The notes beneath the pieces were generated by a model. The model made no database searches. It saw nothing but the letters and a program-made list of their open reading frames with translations, and was not told the origin of the DNA. DNA of 64,000 nt from assembly GCF_008477545.1 (NCBI RefSeq), contig NZ_VORA01000003.1, positions 186,001 to 250,000 on the forward strand, read 5' to 3'. Source of the stretch: Roseibium aestuarii (GTDB lineage: Bacteria > Pseudomonadota > Alphaproteobacteria > Rhizobiales > Stappiaceae). The position numbers and the translations under genes were made by a program. The first letter of the stretch is position 1; each line of letters starts with the position of its first letter. Below are positions 39,311-47,534 of the stretch, piece after piece.

Positions 39311-40525
39311 ATGACCACATTGGCAAACACCATGCGGTCCGGGCCGGACGAGCGGGGCCATTTCGGCATCTTCGGCGGACGTTATGTCGCCGAAACGCTC
39401 ATGCCGCTGATCCTGGACCTGGAGAAGGCCTATAACGACGCCAAGGCCGATCCGGAGTTCAAGCGTGAAATCGAGACGCTGAACAAGCACTACACCGGTC
39501 GCCCGTCGCCGCTCTATTTCGCCGAGCGTCTGACCGAGCACCTGGGCGGCGCGAAGATCTATTTCAAGCGCGACGAGCTGAACCACACCGGCTCGCACAA
39601 GATCAACAACTGCCTCGGCCAGATCCTTCTGGCCAAGCGCATGGGCAAGACCCGCATCATCGCGGAAACCGGTGCCGGTCAGCATGGCGTGGCGACCGCC
39701 ACCGTCTGTGCCCGCTTCGGCCTCCCTTGCGTGGTCTACATGGGCGCCACCGACGTGGAGCGCCAGAAGCCCAACGTCTTCCGCATGAAGCTCCTCGGCG
39801 CGGAAATCGTGCCCGTCACCGCCGGTGCCGGCACCCTCAAGGATGCCATGAACGAGGCCCTGCGCGACTGGGTGACCAACGTCGACGACACCTACTACCT
39901 GATCGGCACGGCCGCTGGTCCCCATCCCTATCCGGAAATAGTGCGCGATCTCCAGTCGGTCATCGGCAAGGAAACCCGCGAGCAGATCCTCGAGGCCGAA
40001 GGTCGTCTGCCGGATGCCATCGTGGCGGCTGTGGGCGGCGGGTCCAACGCCATCGGCCTGTTCCATCCCTTCCTCGACGATGAAAGCGTGCAGATCTACG
40101 GTGTGGAAGCCGGTGGACGCGGCCTCGACGGTCATGAGCACTGCGCCTCGCTGACCGCCGGCAAGCCGGGCGTTCTCCATGGCAACCGCACCTATCTGCT
40201 GCAGGACGACGACGGCCAGATCCTCGAAGGCCACTCGATCTCCGCCGGTCTCGATTATCCGGGCATCGGTCCGGAGCACAGCTGGCTCAAGGAAGTCGGC
40301 CGCGCCAAATACGTGCCGATCATGGATGACGAGGCTCTCGAAGCCTTCCAGATGCTGACGAAGGTCGAGGGCATCATTCCGGCGCTCGAACCGGCCCACG
40401 CGCTGGCTCAGGTCATCAAGCTGGCCCCGACCATGGACAAGAACCAGATCATCGTCATGAACCTCTGCGGTCGTGGCGACAAGGACGTCTTCACCGTGGG
40501 CGGCATGCTCGGGTTCAATCTCTGA
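39311..40525 (+). CDS. trpB: Tryptophan synthase beta subunit
   Basis: TrpB condenses indole with serine using PLP. The PLP lysine is Lys97 in [14 protein letters not shown], the catalytic-type Glu lies in AETGAGQHG, and the phosphate loop is [10 protein letters not shown]. Its 404 residues are normal. It follows trpF by 5 bp. Unlike in most relatives, trpA does not follow directly: an intrinsic terminator and a DUF1127 gene intervene. Confidence 0.97.
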   Translation: MTTLANTMRSGPDERGHFGIFGGRYVAETLMPLILDLEKAYNDAKADPEFKREIETLNKHYTGRPSPLYFAERLTEHLGGAKIYFKRDELNHTGSHKINNCLGQILLAKRMGKTRIIAETGAGQHGVATATVCARFGLPCVVYMGATDVERQKPNVFRMKLLGAEIVPVTAGAGTLKDAMNEALRDWVTNVDDTYYLIGTAAGPHPYPEIVRDLQSVIGKETREQILEAEGRLPDAIVAAVGGGSNAIGLFHPFLDDESVQIYGVEAGGRGLDGHEHCASLTAGKPGVLHGNRTYLLQDDDGQILEGHSISAGLDYPGIGPEHSWLKEVGRAKYVPIMDDEALEAFQMLTKVEGIIPALEPAHALAQVIKLAPTMDKNQIIVMNLCGRGDKDVFTVGGMLGFNL

Positions 40526-40551
40526 TCCCTCGCGATCCGGACGCAGACTTC

Positions 40552-40586
40552 AAAAAAGGCGTCGCCCTCAGGGGTCGCGCCTTTTT
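40552..40586 (+). terminator. Rho-independent terminator after trpB
   Basis: AAAAAAGGCG pairs with CGCCTTTTT, with a second inner stem (CGCCC/GGGTCG), followed by a run of five T. It lies 26 bp past the trpB stop and should limit transcription into the DUF1127 gene and trpA. Confidence 0.75.
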
Positions 40587-40782
40587 CGCTTGGGTCGCCC
40601 AGTCTCTTCGCAGTGCAGGATGGAGCGGACGTAGCGGCCGAGCCATTCCGAAAGCGCATTGCTGCTTCGCAACATGAACAATTGTTCGATCGGCGAGCAT
40701 GACTATCTTGTGAGCAACACCAGTTTCCGCATCCGGCTCGCCCGTTCAGGAGTGTCCGGATCGCACATGAAGGATCACGATC

Positions 40783-41007
40783 ATGGCCATTGCTCACACC
40801 GCCTCTCCCCTTGAAGTCCTCTCCGGCGCCCTGTCCGCCTTCGGCAAGTCCTGCGCCGTTGTGTTCGAGGAAATCGGCCGCGCCCGTGCTGCTCGCGCCC
40901 TCTACTCCGAATTCGCCGCCATGAGCGATGCGGATCTCGATGCCCATGGCCTGAAGCGCGACGAAGTCACCCGCACCGTCTACGCCAAGGTCTACGATCT
41001 GCGCTGA
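40783..41007 (+). CDS. DUF1127 small protein
   Basis: The 74-residue protein ends in the DUF1127 pattern (ARALYSEFAAMSDADLDAHGLKRDEV), resembling the YjiS-like family. Small DUF1127 proteins of alphaproteobacteria have been linked to RNA/phosphate metabolism and stress in other species; the role here is not known. The longer N-terminal half is specific to this protein. It sits alone between trpB and trpA, with about 195 bp upstream after a terminator that probably hold its own promoter. Confidence 0.75.
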   Translation: MAIAHTASPLEVLSGALSAFGKSCAVVFEEIGRARAARALYSEFAAMSDADLDAHGLKRDEVTRTVYAKVYDLR

Positions 41008-41113
41008 CCGTTGCTGCTGCGAAAGGGTTTCGGCGTGGCTTTCGAAAAAGCCCTCGCAGACCCCGCGGCGGATTGACAGGGGGACGCCCTGCCCCCTACA
41101 TCCTTTTGACGAT

Positions 41114-41140
41114 AAAAATGCCAGTCGACGCGGCATTTTA
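41114..41140 (+). terminator. Hairpin between DUF1127 gene and trpA
   Basis: AAAAATGCC pairs with GGCATTTT around a nine-base loop, about 105 bp after the DUF1127 stop and 24 bp before the trpA start. It may terminate the DUF1127 transcript; no long U-run follows the stem. Confidence 0.45.
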
Positions 41141-41163
41141 TGGATGATCAGGGTAGGTGCTCA

Positions 41164-41997
41164 ATGACCGAAACGCGTATCGACCGCCGCTTCAAGGCCT
41201 GTGCGGAACAGGGCCGGCCGGCGCTGGTGACCTTTATCACCGCAGGCGACCCGGACCTGGAAACCTCCTCCGCCATCCTCAAGGCCCTGCCGGCTGCCGG
41301 TGCGGATGTGATCGAGCTGGGCATGCCCTTCTCTGATCCCATGGCCGAAGGCGTTCCGATCCAGCTTGCGACCCTTCGCGCGCTGCACGCCGGCCAGACC
41401 ATGAACAAGACCCTCGACATGGTCCGCGAATTCCGCAAGACCGATGCGGACACGCCGATCATCCTGATGGGCTACTACAACCCGATCTATGTGCGCGAGC
41501 CCGTGGCCTTCGTGAAGGAAGCCAAGGAAGCTGGAGTCGATGGCCTGATTGTAGTCGACATTCCGCCGGAAGCCGATGACGAGCTCTGCATTCCGGCCAT
41601 GGAAGCGGGTCTCAACTTCATTCGTCTGGCAACGCCCACCACCGACGACAAGCGGCTCCCGGCCGTTCTCGCCAACACTTCCGGCTTCGTCTACTATGTG
41701 TCCGTGACCGGCATCACCGGCTCGGCCAACCTGAACGCGACCAACGTGTCCGAGGCGGTGACCCGCATCAAGGGACACACGGATCTGCCCGTTGCCGTGG
41801 GCTTCGGCATCAAGACCGCCGAGGATGCTGAAAACATCGGCCGCAAGGCGGATGGCGTCGTGGTCGGCTCCGTTCTGGTCAATGCGATCAAGGACAGCCT
41901 GGACGCAGACGGCCGCGCCACGGAAAAGACGGTTTCCGCTGTCACGGATCTTGTTTCGTCCCTTGCCGAAGGCGCCCGTCGCGCCCGCAAGGCATGA
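41164..41997 (+). CDS. trpA: Tryptophan synthase alpha subunit
   Basis: TrpA cleaves indole-glycerol phosphate and passes indole to TrpB. Of the two catalytic acids, Glu51 (E. coli Glu49) is present in [11 protein letters not shown], but the position of E. coli Asp60 is Glu62 (MAEGVPIQ). The rest is normal: [38 protein letters not shown] and [13 protein letters not shown] chose the ATG at 41164 ([16 protein letters not shown]; 277 residues). The gene is detached from trpB by 640 bp and followed by a hairpin before accD. Confidence 0.95.
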   Translation: MTETRIDRRFKACAEQGRPALVTFITAGDPDLETSSAILKALPAAGADVIELGMPFSDPMAEGVPIQLATLRALHAGQTMNKTLDMVREFRKTDADTPIILMGYYNPIYVREPVAFVKEAKEAGVDGLIVVDIPPEADDELCIPAMEAGLNFIRLATPTTDDKRLPAVLANTSGFVYYVSVTGITGSANLNATNVSEAVTRIKGHTDLPVAVGFGIKTAEDAENIGRKADGVVVGSVLVNAIKDSLDADGRATEKTVSAVTDLVSSLAEGARRARKA

Positions 41998-42003
41998 GAG
42001 ACT

Positions 42004-42047
42004 AACCAAAAACCGGCTCGTCCCACGGGGTTTGCCGGCTTTTGGTT
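42004..42047 (+). terminator. Terminator-like hairpin between trpA and accD
   Basis: AACCAAAAACCGGC pairs with GCCGGCTTTTGGTT (14 bases with one offset) around a loop of about 16. It starts 6 bp after the trpA stop. The T-rich descending arm could act as the terminator tract. Confidence 0.6.
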
Positions 42048-42140
42048 GTCACGGGGAACCGGAAAAGATAGACAGTCGCCAATTCTGGCCCCGGACCCGT
42101 GTCCGGTGCAGCCTTCGTGAAACAAGAACGGACGCGTCAC

Positions 42141-43058
42141 GTGAACTGGATCAACTCCCTCGTTCGACCCAAGATCCGCGATCTTCTGAAGAAGCGCGAA
42201 GTTCCGGAAAACCTCTGGATTAAGTGCCCTGAAACCGGCGAGATGGTCTTCCATCGCGATCTGGAGGCCAATCTCTGGGTCGTTCCGAACTCTGGTCATC
42301 ATATGCGCATGCCGGCGCGCAAGCGCCTGGAAGCCTTCTATGACGGTGGCGTCTATGACCGGGTGGCAACCCCCGAAGTCGTCGCGGATCCGCTCAAGTT
42401 CCGCGACAGCAAGCGCTATGTGGACCGCATCAAGGAATACCGCGCCAAGACCGGTGAGGACGATGCCGTCCACGTGGCCAAGGGCAAGGTCAACGGCCAG
42501 GTGATCACCTCCGCCGTCCAGGATTTCGACTTCATGGGCGGTTCGCTCGGCATGGCTGCCGGGGAAGCGATCCTGAAGGGCATGGAAACCGCCGTCGCCA
42601 ACCGCACCCCCTTCGTCATGTTCACCGCATCCGGCGGCGCGCGCATGCAGGAAGGCATCCTGTCCCTGATGCAGATGCCGCGCACCACCGTGGGTGTGCA
42701 GATGCTGCGCGAGGAAGGTCTGCCCTACATCGTGGTGCTCACCAACCCGACCACCGGGGGCGTGTCCGCGTCCTACGCCATGCTGGGTGACGTGCACATT
42801 GCCGAACCGGGCGCGCAGATCGGCTTCGCCGGCCGCCGCGTGGTCGAACAGACCATCCGCGAAAAGCTGCCGGACGACTTCCAGAGCGCCGAATACCTGC
42901 TGGAGCACGGCATGGTCGACATGGTCGTCCATCGTCACGAGATGAAGGACACGATTTCCCGTCTCTGCTCCATCCTGATGAAGCAGGAGCGCGCGACTGC
43001 CGCCCAGGCCGCAAGTGCCGTCGCAGCCGCTGGAGCCGCCGCGCCGGCCACGGCCTGA
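42141..43058 (+). CDS. accD: Acetyl-CoA carboxylase carboxyltransferase beta subunit
   Basis: AccD forms, with AccA, the carboxyltransferase that makes malonyl-CoA. The start is a GTG ([16 protein letters not shown]; 305 residues). The carboxyltransferase core includes [36 protein letters not shown] and [14 protein letters not shown]. The N-terminal zinc ribbon is degenerate: of the four cysteines in the E. coli protein only Cys29 remains, the others being Thr32, Val48 and Ser51. An Ala-rich tail ends the protein. accD-folC follows trpA as in other rhizobia. Confidence 0.96.
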   Translation: MNWINSLVRPKIRDLLKKREVPENLWIKCPETGEMVFHRDLEANLWVVPNSGHHMRMPARKRLEAFYDGGVYDRVATPEVVADPLKFRDSKRYVDRIKEYRAKTGEDDAVHVAKGKVNGQVITSAVQDFDFMGGSLGMAAGEAILKGMETAVANRTPFVMFTASGGARMQEGILSLMQMPRTTVGVQMLREEGLPYIVVLTNPTTGGVSASYAMLGDVHIAEPGAQIGFAGRRVVEQTIREKLPDDFQSAEYLLEHGMVDMVVHRHEMKDTISRLCSILMKQERATAAQAASAVAAAGAAAPATA

Positions 43059-43077
43059 TCGGCCATTCCTGACGTGA

Positions 43078-43106
43078 ACGGCCCCGCTTTCGACAACGGG
43101 GTCGTT
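43078..43106 (+). terminator. Hairpin between accD and folC
   Basis: ACGGCCCCG pairs with CGGGGTCGT around an eleven-base loop, followed by TCTTTCC. Position and shape suggest a weak terminator 20 bp after accD. Confidence 0.5.
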
Positions 43107-43158
43107 CTTTCCTGCGTGCTGCCCTATACTTCCCGCCCGGGAGGTCGGACTTGAGCGC

Positions 43159-44550
43159 ATGCGGGCCAGTTGCGGCGCAAGGCCGTCTGGCCCACCCGGT
43201 GGAGGAGCCGGGACCTTGATCCGTGAGGACGCCTTGGATCAGATTACCGCCATTCTCGATCGCCTTCTGGCGCTGCATCCGAAGGAAATTGATCTTTCCC
43301 TCGGGCGCATGGAGCGCCTTCTCGCCGCCCTTGGACACCCCGAGCGCCGTCTGCCGCCCGTGATCCATGTTGCCGGGACCAACGGCAAGGGATCGGTCAC
43401 CGGCACCATGCGCGCCATTCTGGAAGCCGCTGGCAAGCGCTGCCACGTCTACACCTCCCCGCATCTGGTTTCGTTCAACGAGCGCATCCGTCTGGGCGAA
43501 GGCGGGCGCATTGTCGACGACGCCAAACTCTTCGACGCGCTGCTGCGCTGCGAGGAGGCCAATGCCGGGCAGGAAATCACATTCTTCGAGATCACGACGG
43601 CCGCCGGTCTGCTGCTCTTTGCGGAAGAACCGGCCGACGTGCTGCTGCTCGAGGTCGGTCTCGGCGGGCGGCTCGATGCCACCAATGTGATCGACCGTCC
43701 GCTGGCCAGCGTCATCACGCCCGTGTCCATGGATCACGAGAAGTTCCTCGGCTCCCGTCTCGGCGAGATCGCCGGAGAAAAGGCCGGGATCATCAAGCCG
43801 GGCTGCCCGGTGGTCGTCGCCCCGCAGGAGCCGGAGGCCGAAGCCGTCATCCTGCGCCTGGCGCAGCGCCTGCGCGCACCGGTTCATCTCTTCGGGCAGG
43901 ATTTCACAGCCTTTCAGGATCACGGCCGCCTTGCCTTCCAGGACGAGGAAGGGCTCCATGACCTGCCCCTCAGCAACCTGTCCGGCAGCCATCAGATCAT
44001 CAACGCGGGCGTGGCCATTGCCGCGCTCAAGGCCGCAGGCCTGTGGCCCGGGGCGGAGATTGCAGCCCGGGGCCTGCGCAAGGTCAACTGGCCGGGACGC
44101 CTGCAGCCCCTCACCCACGGGCCGCTTCTGGAGAAATGCCCGGAAGGGGCAGAGGTCTGGCTCGACGGCGGACACAATCCGGGGGCCGGGGTCGCTATTG
44201 CCCGCTTCATGGGCGAGCAGGAGGAGCGCCACCCGCGGCCGCTCTATCTGGTGAGCGCCATGCTCACCACCAAGGATCCGGTCGGCTTCTTCCGCCCCTT
44301 CGAGGGTCTGGCGCGTCATGTGGCCTGCGTGCCGATTACCTCCTCCACCACCGCGCGCGATCCCTTCGAACTCGCCGATTTCGCCCGCGTTGCCGGGCTG
44401 GAAGCCACGCCCTTCACGCGTCTCGACGATGCGCTTGCCGATATCGTCGCCTGCGCCCAGAAGGATGGCGAGCCGCCGCGCATCCTGATCTGCGGATCCC
44501 TCTATCTCGTGGGCGAGGTTCTTGCCGCCAACGGCATGACGCCACGATAA
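43159..44550 (+). CDS. folC: Folylpolyglutamate synthase / dihydrofolate synthase
   Basis: FolC adds glutamate to dihydropteroate and to folates. The Mur-ligase-like P-loop is IHVAGTNGKGSVTGTMRAIL, followed by YTSPHLVSFNERIRLG and LLLEVGLGGRLDATNVI. The C-terminal ligase domain shows VWLDGGHNPGAG. The N-terminal start is uncertain: an ATG at 43159 gives 463 residues, while a TTG at 43216 preceded by GGAG gives about 444, closer to family alignment. It follows accD by 100 bp. Confidence 0.94.
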   Translation: MRASCGARPSGPPGGGAGTLIREDALDQITAILDRLLALHPKEIDLSLGRMERLLAALGHPERRLPPVIHVAGTNGKGSVTGTMRAILEAAGKRCHVYTSPHLVSFNERIRLGEGGRIVDDAKLFDALLRCEEANAGQEITFFEITTAAGLLLFAEEPADVLLLEVGLGGRLDATNVIDRPLASVITPVSMDHEKFLGSRLGEIAGEKAGIIKPGCPVVVAPQEPEAEAVILRLAQRLRAPVHLFGQDFTAFQDHGRLAFQDEEGLHDLPLSNLSGSHQIINAGVAIAALKAAGLWPGAEIAARGLRKVNWPGRLQPLTHGPLLEKCPEGAEVWLDGGHNPGAGVAIARFMGEQEERHPRPLYLVSAMLTTKDPVGFFRPFEGLARHVACVPITSSTTARDPFELADFARVAGLEATPFTRLDDALADIVACAQKDGEPPRILICGSLYLVGEVLAANGMTPR

Positions 44551-44619
44551 AGCCGTCAAGCTGCGGCAGGGAATGAAACGACGCTGAAGGAACAGACCCC
44601 GGACTGAGGAGATGCCCCT

Positions 44620-45951
44620 GTGACAGCCCCGCATGAACGCCTGACCGCACAAGGTCCTGCCGACCGGATCCGGACCCGGATTCAAGGCTGGGCCCGGTCA
44701 CGCCTGTGGGTTTTGGCGCTTGCGGCCGGTCTTTTCCCGGCAACTCTCCTTCCCGTGCCGGCCCTGGCAATCTCCGACGTCTACGAAAGCGCGCCCGAGC
44801 GTGATCCGGCCGACGCCCTGCAGGTTCCGCCCACCGGTCCGGGCTACAGCTTCTCCGGTCCGGCCCGGGTGGAGAACGGACTGCGTGTCTTCTCCCTGGT
44901 GCAGCAGGGAGAGACCGTCAGCCTCAAGGGCGATGGGCTGGTCCTGTCGCGCTTGCGCGAACTGTCGGTCCTTCAGGGCCTCGAGAAGGCCCAGGCCACG
45001 GAAAGCTTCATTGAAGGCCTGAAACAGGCGGCCAATCGGCCCGTGGACTTCGTCCAGAGCACGGTTGCCGATCCGCTCGGTACGGCGCGGGAAACGGCCA
45101 ACGGTGTGGGCAAGGTGATCGGCCGCATCACGACCGGCGTGGAAAAGGCCGTCACCGGCGATATCGGCTCCGCCGGGGAACTGGCGCGCGCCTTCACCGG
45201 ACAGGACCGCGCCCGGCGTGAGCTGGCGCTGTCCCTCGGGGTTGATCCCTACACGTCCTATGCTCCACTTTCCCAGGCTCTCGACCGGGCTGCCCGGGTG
45301 TCCGCTGCCGGCAGCATGACGGTGAACGCGATGCTGGCGCTTGTGCCCGGTGGCCTTGCGGTGCAGGCCGTGGGGGGCGCGCAGAACCTGCGCCAGACCG
45401 TTCTGGACGACAGCCGTCAGGAACTGCTGGACCGCACGCGCCAGAAGCTTCTCGAACAGCGGATCCGGCCTGATCTCGTGGATCGGCTCATGGCGAGCAC
45501 CCGCTTTACCCCCACGGAACTGGCGGTCATTGCCTATCATCTCGATGAGCTGAAGGAGATGGACGGCAAGGACGGACTGGTGGAGCTGGCCGCCGATGCG
45601 CCGGACCGGGGAATGGCCTACGCGGAGCTGCGCCGTCTCGTTCTGCTTGTCGATTATCGCAGCCGGGTCGCACCGCTTACCCGCGTGCGGCTCGTGGCCG
45701 GCCTGCCCGTGGCCTTCACCGGCGATGGACGTGCGCTTGTCGCCCTTCCGCTTGATTCCCTCGCCTGGACGCAGGACATGGCGACCCGCTTCACCCGTCT
45801 GGAAGAGGAGCTCAGCAACGCCTCGCCGGCGCCATCCTTTGTCGAGGTGATCATTCCGGGCGACATGACCGATCAGGCGGCGGAGCGGCTCGTCTCCCTC
45901 GGATGGGACGTGACGGCCACCTTCCCCCTGCCCGACAGCCCGGTGCACTGA
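44620..45951 (+). CDS. Exported protein of unknown function
   Basis: I do not recognise this 443-residue protein. It starts at a GTG with GAGGAG 8 bp upstream. An N-terminal signal peptide (core LWVLALAAGLFPATLL, cleavage near PALA) follows a basic stretch with RIRTRIQGWARSR. The middle (about residues 130-270) is alanine-rich and probably helical, with KAVTGDIGSAGELARAFTGQ and a hydrophobic MTVNAMLALVPGGLAVQAVG that may be amphipathic or membrane-associated. The C-terminal part is mixed alpha/beta. Codon use is like the neighbours. It is convergent with the Ada-like gene. Confidence 0.75.
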   Translation: MTAPHERLTAQGPADRIRTRIQGWARSRLWVLALAAGLFPATLLPVPALAISDVYESAPERDPADALQVPPTGPGYSFSGPARVENGLRVFSLVQQGETVSLKGDGLVLSRLRELSVLQGLEKAQATESFIEGLKQAANRPVDFVQSTVADPLGTARETANGVGKVIGRITTGVEKAVTGDIGSAGELARAFTGQDRARRELALSLGVDPYTSYAPLSQALDRAARVSAAGSMTVNAMLALVPGGLAVQAVGGAQNLRQTVLDDSRQELLDRTRQKLLEQRIRPDLVDRLMASTRFTPTELAVIAYHLDELKEMDGKDGLVELAADAPDRGMAYAELRRLVLLVDYRSRVAPLTRVRLVAGLPVAFTGDGRALVALPLDSLAWTQDMATRFTRLEEELSNASPAPSFVEVIIPGDMTDQAAERLVSLGWDVTATFPLPDSPVH

Positions 45952-45962
45952 GCCGGCGAAGG

Positions 45963-46871
45963 TTAGTCTGAGGCTCCGGTGCGCCCGAATTCCCAGCCCA
46001 GGATCGCCCGCTTGCGGGTGAGGCCCCAGTGATAGCCGCAGAGGCTCCCGCCCTTCCCCAGCACCCGATGACAGGGCACGACGAAGGAGATGGGGTTGCG
46101 CCCCACCGCCGAGCCCACGGCCCGCGAGGCCTTCGGGTTCCCCAGCCGGTTGGCAATGTGCGAATAGGTCGTGGCCCGGCCCATGGGAATGGAGAGCAGG
46201 GTCTCCCAGACCTTCACTTCGAAATCCGATCCGATGAAGACGACCCGCAAGGGCTGCTCCGCCTGCCAGGCTGACGGATCGAAGATCCGCTGCGCATAGG
46301 GCGCGGTGACGGTCGCATCCCGCAGATAGCCGGCGGCCGGCCAGCGGCGGGTCATGTCGGCCAGACAGTCATCCTCCCCGCCTTCGTCGCAAAAGGCGAG
46401 GCCTGCCAGTCCCTTGTCCGTCACCATCAGCAGGGCGGTGCCGAAGGGCGAGGGGTGAAAGCCATAGGAAATCGCCAGCCCGCGCCCCCGCTCCCGATAG
46501 GCCCCCGGCGTCATGGCTTCGTGGGTGACGAAGAGGTCGTGCAGCCGGCTGGAACCGGACAGTCCCACCTCCAGGCTGGTGTCCAGCACGGTCGCCGCAT
46601 CCGCCAGCAGCGCCTTGGCATGGTCGAGGGTCAGGGCCTGCAGGAACTGCTTCGGCGTCAGCCCGGCCCAGCGGGAAAAGACCCGCTGCAACTGGATGGG
46701 CTGAAGATCCACCTCCCGCGCCAGATCCTCGAGCCCCGGCTGGCTGCGCCAATCCTCGGTCAGGCGCTCCAGGGTGTGGCGCACCACCTTGTAGTCGGCG
46801 GCAGACAGATCGGCGAGCGACCTCGGGTCGGCATCGCGCAGCAAGGTGGAGGGAGAGACGGCGTGTGTCAT
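45963..46871 (-). CDS. Ada-like bifunctional protein: AraC-type HTH plus O6-methylguanine-DNA methyltransferase
   Basis: Residues 20-130 are an AraC-type DNA-binding domain (LEDLAREVDLQPIQLQRVFSRWAGLTPKQF), and residues 145-300 an Ogt domain that removes alkyl groups from O6-guanine to its own cysteine. The acceptor Cys is in FVVPCHRVLGKGG, and GRATTYSHIANRLGNPKASRAVG is the preceding helix-turn-helix. The zinc-binding N-terminal domain of E. coli Ada, which senses methylphosphotriesters, is absent (302 versus 354 residues). Regulation by methylation as in E. coli is therefore not expected. Confidence 0.92.
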   Translation of the reverse strand: MTHAVSPSTLLRDADPRSLADLSAADYKVVRHTLERLTEDWRSQPGLEDLAREVDLQPIQLQRVFSRWAGLTPKQFLQALTLDHAKALLADAATVLDTSLEVGLSGSSRLHDLFVTHEAMTPGAYRERGRGLAISYGFHPSPFGTALLMVTDKGLAGLAFCDEGGEDDCLADMTRRWPAAGYLRDATVTAPYAQRIFDPSAWQAEQPLRVVFIGSDFEVKVWETLLSIPMGRATTYSHIANRLGNPKASRAVGSAVGRNPISFVVPCHRVLGKGGSLCGYHWGLTRKRAILGWEFGRTGASD

Positions 46872-46949
46872 GACCGGGGCCCGGATCCGTTGAAACTGTG
46901 AGCGGAAGCCTAGGGCAGATCCGCCGCTCCGGCGACCCGTTTTGCGAGT

Positions 46950-47411
46950 TCAGGCGCTGCGCCGGTCCTGCGGGGCGGCAGGGCCCTTGCGGGTGGTCAG
47001 AAGCAGGTTGGTCTCCGTACCGGCAATCCCCTCGATCAGGCGGATCCGGTTGAGCACCTCGTCGAAGGCCCCCAGATCCCGCGTGGCAATGTCGAGCACC
47101 AGATCCCACTTGCCGTTGGTCGAATGGATGCTGCGGACCTCCGTCATGGCGGAGAGGATCTTCACCACCGGATCCGTGTTGCGACCGGCGATCTCCACCA
47201 GCGTGACGGCGCGGATGGGCAGATCGCGCCAGTCATCGCGCAGGATCACCGTATAGCCGAGGATCTCGCCCTGCTCTTCCAGACGGGACAGGCGGGTGCG
47301 CACGGTTGCCCGTGCGACCTTGAGCTCTTCCGCCAGATCGGACACGGAACGGCGCGCATCGGAACGCAGGGCAGCGATGATCTGCAGGTCGAGAGTGTCC
47401 ATTCTTCTCAC
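46950..47411 (-). CDS. Lrp/AsnC-family transcriptional regulator
   Basis: The 153-residue protein has the N-terminal helix-turn-helix LDLQIIAALRSDARRSVSDL followed by ATVRTRLSRLEEQGEILGY, and a RAM-type ligand-binding domain with VEIAGRNTDPVVKIL and STNGKWDLVLDIATRD. It is divergent from the arginase and ornithine cyclodeaminase genes with a 123-bp gap containing a perfect inverted repeat, so it most likely controls arginine/ornithine use in response to one of these amino acids. This is inferred from context. Confidence 0.92.
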   Translation of the reverse strand: MRRMDTLDLQIIAALRSDARRSVSDLAEELKVARATVRTRLSRLEEQGEILGYTVILRDDWRDLPIRAVTLVEIAGRNTDPVVKILSAMTEVRSIHSTNGKWDLVLDIATRDLGAFDEVLNRIRLIEGIAGTETNLLLTTRKGPAAPQDRRSA

Positions 47412-47431
47412 TTTGAACGATTGAACATCTC

Positions 47432-47444
47432 ATTCTGATAGAAT
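47432..47444. promoter_or_regulatory. Possible Lrp/AsnC operator
   Basis: ATTCT-GAT-AGAAT is a perfect 13-bp inverted repeat in an AT-rich patch between the divergent lrp-like and arginase genes, about 90 bp before the arginase start and 21 bp before the regulator start. Its symmetry and AT-rich character fit an Lrp-type site. Confidence 0.4.
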
Positions 47445-47534
47445 AAGCTACCTCTTTGCGCAAGTCTGCCGATTTACACTGCCGGGAATCCTTGAGATCC
47501 TTCCAACTTGTTTCGTCACAAGGAGGTTCGAGGC

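Noticed and set aside
42133..42148. CACGTGAA at the accD start as a sixth parS
   Set aside because: Only the central core of about 9 of 16 positions matches; flanks differ, and the site overlaps the GTG start codon.
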